From positions 1-56,649 of the forward strand of contig JAJRSA010000025.1 in the NCBI GenBank assembly GCA_024279035.1: 56,649 nt of DNA. Direction: 5' to 3'. Below are positions 52,564 to 56,649 of the stretch, in pieces. Numbering within the stretch: the first letter of the stretch is position 1; every line of letters begins with the position of its first letter. A model generated the notes under the pieces. The model had not been told where the DNA came from. It made no database searches and worked only from the letters and a program-made list of their open reading frames with translations. Source of the DNA: Alphaproteobacteria bacterium. GTDB lineage: Bacteria > Pseudomonadota > Alphaproteobacteria > Micavibrionales > Micavibrionaceae. Position numbers and translations under genes: made by a program.

Positions 52564-53087
52564 ACGTCTCTCCTTTTATATAAAACAACCACATTTGCAT
52601 TATCTCGGGCATCTACCACGGTTCCAATCTCTGCGAGTCCTGCTTTTTTAAAAACAGAGAGACTTTTCTCATTATGTGCCTCAATACGGGTGAGAATATG
52701 CTTATACTCTTTCTCCTCAGCCCAACCCAGCCATGCTTCAATCATACGAGACAATAATCCCTGCCCTTGCGCCTCAGGATGAATGATTGCGCCTTGGAGA
52801 ATGGACACAGGATCACAGATCTTGTGCGTATCAAGAGAAAGGCCTTTGATATAGTCTGGATTGAGCGCAGAGCTATGATGAAAAATACTTTGCGCCATAA
52901 GCTCTCCTTTAGGTGTACGTACACCTAAAATTGCACTTGGATTTTGGATATGGCGTTTAAAATAATTTGCCGTCCGCTCAATGATAAAATGCTCTTGCCC
53001 ATGTCTTTTAAGATCAGCTAGCACATGAGACTGAAGCACAAGGCTCTCCTCAACATGATCTGCACTAAGAAAGGAAAAATCAACCAT
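52560..53087 (-). CDS. GNAT acetyltransferase inside the yej operon
   Basis: 175 residues with a GNAT fold: beta4 segment VSILQGAIIHPEAQGQGLLSR containing the acetyl-CoA loop (Gln-x-Gln-Gly-Leu), followed by WLGWAEEKEYKHILTRIEAH and the C-terminal SVFKKAGLAEIG. It starts five bases after yejE and overlaps yejF by ATGA, so it is co-translated with the importer. In microcin C producers a GNAT (MccE) acetylates the imported toxin, and RimL does so in E. coli, so a detoxifying or peptide-modifying role is plausible; this is inference from context. It could equally be an unrelated protein acetyltransferase. Confidence 0.85.
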   Translation of the reverse strand: MVDFSFLSADHVEESLVLQSHVLADLKRHGQEHFIIERTANYFKRHIQNPSAILGVRTPKGELMAQSIFHHSSALNPDYIKGLSLDTHKICDPVSILQGAIIHPEAQGQGLLSRMIEAWLGWAEEKEYKHILTRIEAHNEKSLSVFKKAGLAEIGTVVDARDNANVVVLYKRRDV

Positions 53088-53092
53088 GGGAT

Positions 53093-54112
53093 TTACACGC
53101 TCGTCTTTCTCGGATCAAAGGCATCACGAACAGCCTCTCCGATAAAAGTTAAAAGGGTGAGCATCACCGCCAAAACAAGAAAGGCCGTAAAGCCAAGCCA
53201 TGGCGCTTGTAAATTATTGCGTCCTTGTAGAAGAAGCTCGCCGAGAGAGGCCGATCCTGGAGGTAGCCCAAGCCCCAAAAAATCAAGGCTTGTCAGGGCC
53301 GTAATCGATCCTGTCAAAATAAACGGCATAAAGCTCATTGTCGCGACCATCGCATTGGGAAGAATATGACGCACCATAATTTTTCTGTCAGACAACCCAA
53401 GGGCACCCGCCGCGCGCACATAATCAAAATTTCGGGCGCGCAAGAACTCGGCACGCACAACATCAACAAGAGATACCCATGAAAACAAGAGCAAAATGAG
53501 CAACAATGTCCAAAACCCCGGAATAAAAAGAGCCGAGAAAATGATGAGAATATAAAGGCTTGGAAGGCTTGACCACACTTCCAGAATGCGTTGTAAGATC
53601 AAATCCGTTTTGCCCCCATAAAATCCCTGAATGGCACCCATAAACACACCAAAAAGGGAACTGATGAATGTGAGGATGAGACCAAACAAAATTGATATGC
53701 GAAAGCCATAAATCACGCGCGCCGCCACATCTCGCCCTTGATCGTCTGTCCCGAGTATATTTTCAAACGTTGGTGCAGAGGGCACAGGAGTCGGAGGATT
53801 ATAGTTAATAGTGTCATAAGAAAATCGAATAAATGGCCAAATCATCCAGCCTTTGTCTTCAATTAAATCTTGTGCAAACGCATCTCGATAGTCCGTCTCT
53901 GTCTCAAAATCACCCCCCCAAAATGTCTCAGGATAATTTTTAAACACAGGCATATAATACCCATTCTCAAATTTCACCAGTAATGGCTTGTCATTGGCAA
54001 TAAACTCCGCACTCAAACACACAAAGAGCAAAACCATAAACACCCAAAACGACCAATACCCCCTCTTATTGGCTTTAAATTGATGCAATCGTCTTTGCGT
54101 GATGGGGGTCAT
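53093..54112 (-). CDS. yejE: Peptide/microcin ABC transporter permease YejE
   Basis: 339 residues. QRRLHQFKANKRGYWSFWVF begins the conserved N-terminal cytoplasmic segment, then one helix (VFMVLLFVCLSAEFIAN) and a long periplasmic insert (ENGYYMPVFKNYPETFWGGD) characteristic of YejE rather than DppC. The permease part has GTDDQGRDVAARVIYGFR, ARNFDYVRAAGALG (EAA loop) and SLGELLLQGRNN. Strong ribosome-binding site AAGAGGATC. It is preceded on the same strand by a 47-residue microprotein gene. Confidence 0.94.
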   Translation of the reverse strand: MTPITQRRLHQFKANKRGYWSFWVFMVLLFVCLSAEFIANDKPLLVKFENGYYMPVFKNYPETFWGGDFETETDYRDAFAQDLIEDKGWMIWPFIRFSYDTINYNPPTPVPSAPTFENILGTDDQGRDVAARVIYGFRISILFGLILTFISSLFGVFMGAIQGFYGGKTDLILQRILEVWSSLPSLYILIIFSALFIPGFWTLLLILLLFSWVSLVDVVRAEFLRARNFDYVRAAGALGLSDRKIMVRHILPNAMVATMSFMPFILTGSITALTSLDFLGLGLPPGSASLGELLLQGRNNLQAPWLGFTAFLVLAVMLTLLTFIGEAVRDAFDPRKTSV

Positions 54113-54127
54113 GATCCTCTTGTCTTT

Positions 54128-54271
54128 TCAAACCGTTAAAACTGCTAAAGCAATACCACAGCATACAATACCGACACCAGAAAGAATATCGCCTTTTTCT
54201 TGATGTTGGGTTATTTTGTAGAAAAGGATAATCCAAAAAGGGGCGAGAAGAGAAAGGAACGCCCAGAGCAT
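54128..54271 (-). CDS. 47-aa membrane microprotein between yejB and yejE
   Basis: A 47-residue protein on the minus strand with two hydrophobic helices: residues 1-18 (LWAFLSLLAPFWIILFY) and 29-47 (ILSGVGIVCCGIALAVLTV), joined by a short polar turn (KITQHQEKGD). The ATG (54271-54269) shares a base with the yejB stop as TAATG, and it ends 15 bases before yejE, so it is co-transcribed and translationally coupled. The region would otherwise be the only sizeable gap in the operon. It may be a small transporter subunit or stabiliser. It has a Cys-Cys in the second helix. No family is recognised. Confidence 0.7.
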   Translation of the reverse strand: MLWAFLSLLAPFWIILFYKITQHQEKGDILSGVGIVCCGIALAVLTV

Positions 54272-55368
54272 TATGCTTTCGCCTCAAAACTGATCCGAGG
54301 ATCAACAATCACATAGATGACATCACGCAGGAGAGTCATGACTAAACCAATTAAAGCGTACACGTACAGTGTGCCCAAAACGACCGGATAGTCTCGATCT
54401 ATAATTGATTCATACCCTAACAATCCGAGGCCATCGAGAGAGAAGATGAACTCGATAAGCAAAGAACCCGTGAAAAAGATAGAGATAAAGGCCGCGGGAA
54501 AGCCTGCAATGACGATGAGCATTGCATTGCGGAAGACATGTTTGCTTAAGACTTGCTTTTCACTCAATCCCTTTGCACGCGCTGTGAGCACATATTGCTT
54601 ATTGATCTCATCCAAAAATGAGTTTTTTGTGAGCATAGTGAGGCTTGCAAAGCCTCCAATCACCATGGCTATGGTCGGCAGAACCATATGCCATGCGTAA
54701 TCAAGAATTTTCTGGAACGCGCCCAGATCATCCCAATTGTTCGAGACCAAGCCGCGCAGAGGGAAAAAATCAAAATACCGTCCTCCTGCAAAGACAATCA
54801 TCAAAAAGATTGCAAACATAAAAGAGGGAATGGCATTGCCGATAAAAACCAACACACTTGTCCAAATATCAAAGGCTTGTCCATCTTTCACGGCCTTTCT
54901 AATCCCTAAAGGAATGGAAATCAGATAGATCAAAAGCGTTGACCACAGCCCCAGTGAAATCGACACAGGCATCTTTTCAAGCACCAGATCCACCACGCTC
55001 ACATCCCGATAATAGCTCTCGCCCAGATCAAAGCGTAGATAATTCCCAACCATCTGAAAGAACCGAATATGGGCAGGCTTATCAAAGCCATAAAGAGCTT
55101 CAAGCTCTGCAATAAAGTCAGGATCAAGCCCTTGAGACCCTCGATAATTATTGGCTTGCCCCGTACTGGCCTGAGGCGTCATGCTCATTCCAGCATCTCC
55201 TCCTCCAGAAAAGCGCGCGGTGGCGCCCGTTCCATGCCCTTGCAACTCTGCAATCATCTGCTCAACAGGCCCACCAGGCACAAACTGAATAATCACAAAC
55301 GACACAAACATAATCCCCAACAATGTTGGAATCATGAGGAGTAGCCGTTTGAGGATATAGTTAAACAT
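54271..55368 (-). CDS. yejB: Peptide/microcin ABC transporter permease YejB
   Basis: 365 residues. [20 protein letters not shown] begins the typical binding-protein-dependent permease, followed by [16 protein letters not shown], a variable Gly/Ala/Thr loop, and a [19 protein letters not shown] segment characteristic of YejB. The EAA loop is [16 protein letters not shown]. It pairs with YejE and YejF. The periplasmic binding protein YejA is not in the window. It follows xthA by 22 bases on the same strand; the ribosome-binding site is weak. Confidence 0.94.
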   Translation of the reverse strand: MFNYILKRLLLMIPTLLGIMFVSFVIIQFVPGGPVEQMIAELQGHGTGATARFSGGGDAGMSMTPQASTGQANNYRGSQGLDPDFIAELEALYGFDKPAHIRFFQMVGNYLRFDLGESYYRDVSVVDLVLEKMPVSISLGLWSTLLIYLISIPLGIRKAVKDGQAFDIWTSVLVFIGNAIPSFMFAIFLMIVFAGGRYFDFFPLRGLVSNNWDDLGAFQKILDYAWHMVLPTIAMVIGGFASLTMLTKNSFLDEINKQYVLTARAKGLSEKQVLSKHVFRNAMLIVIAGFPAAFISIFFTGSLLIEFIFSLDGLGLLGYESIIDRDYPVVLGTLYVYALIGLVMTLLRDVIYVIVDPRISFEAKA

Positions 55369-55390
55369 GGACTACAGAGTAATGGAGCGC

Positions 55391-56182
55391 TTATAAATTG
55401 TCTATCTCAATCATCACGGGAATATGATCCGACGGCTTTTCAACATCGCGCATTTTGGGCATGGCCTTATAGCTTGCTAGACTTCCTTTGAGGGGATTTG
55501 TAACCCAGATGTGATCGAGGCGTCGTCCTCGGTTAGATTTTTTGTAGTCTTTGTTGCGGTAGGACCACCATGTATAGAGTTTTTCTTCCATAGGGGTAAA
55601 ATGACGCCCTGTATCTGTCCAGTTGAGGGACTCTTTCATTTTGGTAAGACGCTCGGTCTCGGGAGGGGTATGAGAGATCACTTTGAGAAGTTGTTTGTGA
55701 GACCAGACATCGTGCTCATAGGGGGCAATATTAAAATCTCCCAGTGCGACAAGCTTATCTTTTTCAGTATAATTGTCTTTAAACCACGCCGTCATTTCAT
55801 CAATAAAATCCAGCTTGTGTTTATACTTTTCATTGATCTTTACATTAGGTTCATCCCCCCCTGCAGGTACGTACAGATTATGAATCTCTATCCCTTGAAT
55901 GCGCACAGAGATATGACGACAATCTTGTTTGCCACATCGATCAAATATGTCTGTAGTTTCAAACGGATGTTTGGACAAAATAGCTTGCCCGTTATAAGAT
56001 TTCATCCCTTGAATATGCTGATATTCATATCCTAGATCTGCAAACACCGCGCGAGGAAAGGTCTCATCCACTGTTTTAGTTTCCTGCAAACATAAAACAT
56101 CAGGCGCCCATTCCTTGAGCACATCCGCAACCAAATGCGCACGCAAGCGCACTGAGTTAATATTCCATGTAACAATCCGCAT
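55391..56182 (-). CDS. xthA: Exodeoxyribonuclease III
   Basis: An AP endonuclease and 3'-5' exonuclease used in base-excision repair. The 263-residue protein has RIVTWNINSVRLR, LCLQETK (metal-binding Glu), LYVPAGG, ALGDFNIAP (catalytic Asp-Asn pair), RGRRLDHIWVT and the late SDHIPVM with the catalytic His. It is a little more like the short bacterial exonuclease III/AP endonuclease group than eukaryotic APE1. AAAGGA lies 12 bases upstream. It precedes yejB, possibly in one transcript. Confidence 0.95.
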   Translation of the reverse strand: MRIVTWNINSVRLRAHLVADVLKEWAPDVLCLQETKTVDETFPRAVFADLGYEYQHIQGMKSYNGQAILSKHPFETTDIFDRCGKQDCRHISVRIQGIEIHNLYVPAGGDEPNVKINEKYKHKLDFIDEMTAWFKDNYTEKDKLVALGDFNIAPYEHDVWSHKQLLKVISHTPPETERLTKMKESLNWTDTGRHFTPMEEKLYTWWSYRNKDYKKSNRGRRLDHIWVTNPLKGSLASYKAMPKMRDVEKPSDHIPVMIEIDNL

Positions 56183-56569
56183 CTGAGTAAATTTTCCTTT
56201 ATTTTCAATAGTTTGTAATTAATAAAATATTGTAGCTACATATATGGCTACATAAAATTACTAGCTAAAATATTTATGACCTTACTAAATATTATACTTC
56301 ACCTTCATAAAAACAATAGATGTTTTCCATGACTCAATTCTCACCTATACAATTTAAACGTTAAACCGTAATATACGCACTAATCTATTGAAATATATTG
56401 TATTTATTTTGAGCTTAGTTATTTTATACCAGTTTTTATACACGGTTTTATAACTCCAGCGAGTAAAATAGGGAATACTAAGCCGCTTGAGATTTGGCCT
56501 CTTTATCAATTAGACTCACTTCATAATTAGTTATTATTCCTGTAATATCTTTATAGAAGGAGATATTTG
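56183..56569. other. AT-rich spacer upstream of xthA and a transposase-like start
   Basis: This 387-base gap is very AT-rich and has no convincing gene, tRNA or terminator. Around 56231-56254 is an inverted TGTAGC/GCTACA and two copies of GCTACATA. The xthA promoter, on the minus strand, should lie at its left end. If the small reading frame at the right edge is a transposase, the left end of that insertion sequence should be inside this spacer, but I could not see a terminal inverted repeat because the other end is outside the window. Confidence 0.45.
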
Positions 56570-56649
56570 ATGAGAACATTAAAAAGATTGCTGACTCGTC
56601 CCGGTTTATTTTTCCGTTTATCTGGCCTTCGGGTTGAAGATTTTGATAA
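56570..56649 (+). CDS. Start of a possible transposase, truncated by the window edge
   Basis: An ATG at 56570 preceded by a strong GAAGGAG site opens a frame that is still open at the last base. The visible residues, about 26, include RPGLFFRLSGL and RVEDFD. The pattern (F/L)xRLxGL...(E)xF(D) resembles the N-terminus of IS5-family-type transposases, which begin with a short helix-turn-helix. With so little sequence the call is tentative. Confidence 0.45.
   Translation, partial: MRTLKRLLTRPGLFFRLSGLRVEDFD

Noticed and set aside
1-56649. CRISPR arrays, toxin-antitoxin pairs or known defence systems
   Set aside because: No regularly spaced repeats outside the RTX gene and no recognisable defence genes were seen.

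Overview
The window looks like chromosome from an alphaproteobacterium of moderate-to-low GC, probably near the Rhodospirillales or Micavibrio-type lineages. This rests on gene content and order, not on any rRNA: a flgF-flgG-flgA-flgH operon, fliL-fliM followed by a small membrane protein, a MotE-like and two MotB-like proteins, an FlhB C-terminal-only paralogue, SapC and DUF4402 proteins, and a YejBEF importer. I see no rRNA, tRNA or CRISPR array.

Layout. 1-5000: a palindromic intergenic element, two unknown proteins, an alpha/beta hydrolase, and an iscS-ferredoxin-mnmA sulfur-transfer cluster for tRNA 2-thiolation. 5046-8585: a very large secreted subtilisin-like protease with a P domain and about 25 RTX repeats. 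8700-23100: flagellar genes in several units, namely flgFGAH (minus), fliL-fliM-motor genes and a large secreted TPR protein (plus), fliO-fliP and an FlhB-like gene (minus), and flgB-flgC-fliE (plus). Good sigma-54 (-24/-12) promoter matches precede flgF and flgB. 23235-37516: a Wzx/Wzy-type exopolysaccharide or capsule locus with Wza, a Wzc-like protein, initiating transferase, flippase, polymerase, two glycosyltransferases, three acyltransferases, a TupA-like ATP-grasp protein and ManC, in mixed orientations. 37659-45011: a DegP/Q protease, two DUF4402 secreted proteins, a lytic transglycosylase, an acyl-CoA dehydrogenase, a cysteine-rich secreted protein, a plasmid-like HTH/coiled-coil protein and a SapC protein. 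45173-50957: ugd, cysD, cysNC and cysQ (UDP-glucuronate, PAPS synthesis and PAP removal), then a family-3 solute-binding protein. 50959-56182: yejB, a 47-residue membrane microprotein, yejE, a GNAT acetyltransferase and yejF, preceded by xthA. The right edge holds the start of what looks like a transposase.

Most notable: (1) two genes within 2 kb, a DUF4402 gene and an acyl-CoA dehydrogenase, each carry one in-frame TAA exactly where a conserved residue should be; (2) two well-supported unlisted small genes, a 47-aa two-helix protein inside the yej operon and a 54-aa protein before fliP; (3) two sigma-54 flagellar promoters; (4) a Wzc-like protein with a broken Walker A; (5) a MotB-like protein lacking the ion-binding Asp, translationally coupled to an intact MotB; (6) a GNAT enzyme inside a microcin-C-type importer operon; (7) intergenic elements with a conserved outer shell and different hairpin cores; (8) a run of convergent gene pairs that end within a few bases of each other, mostly without terminators. 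I do not see an obvious complete new defence or biosynthetic system. The yej-GNAT-microprotein operon and the ugd-PAPS operon are the best functional leads.
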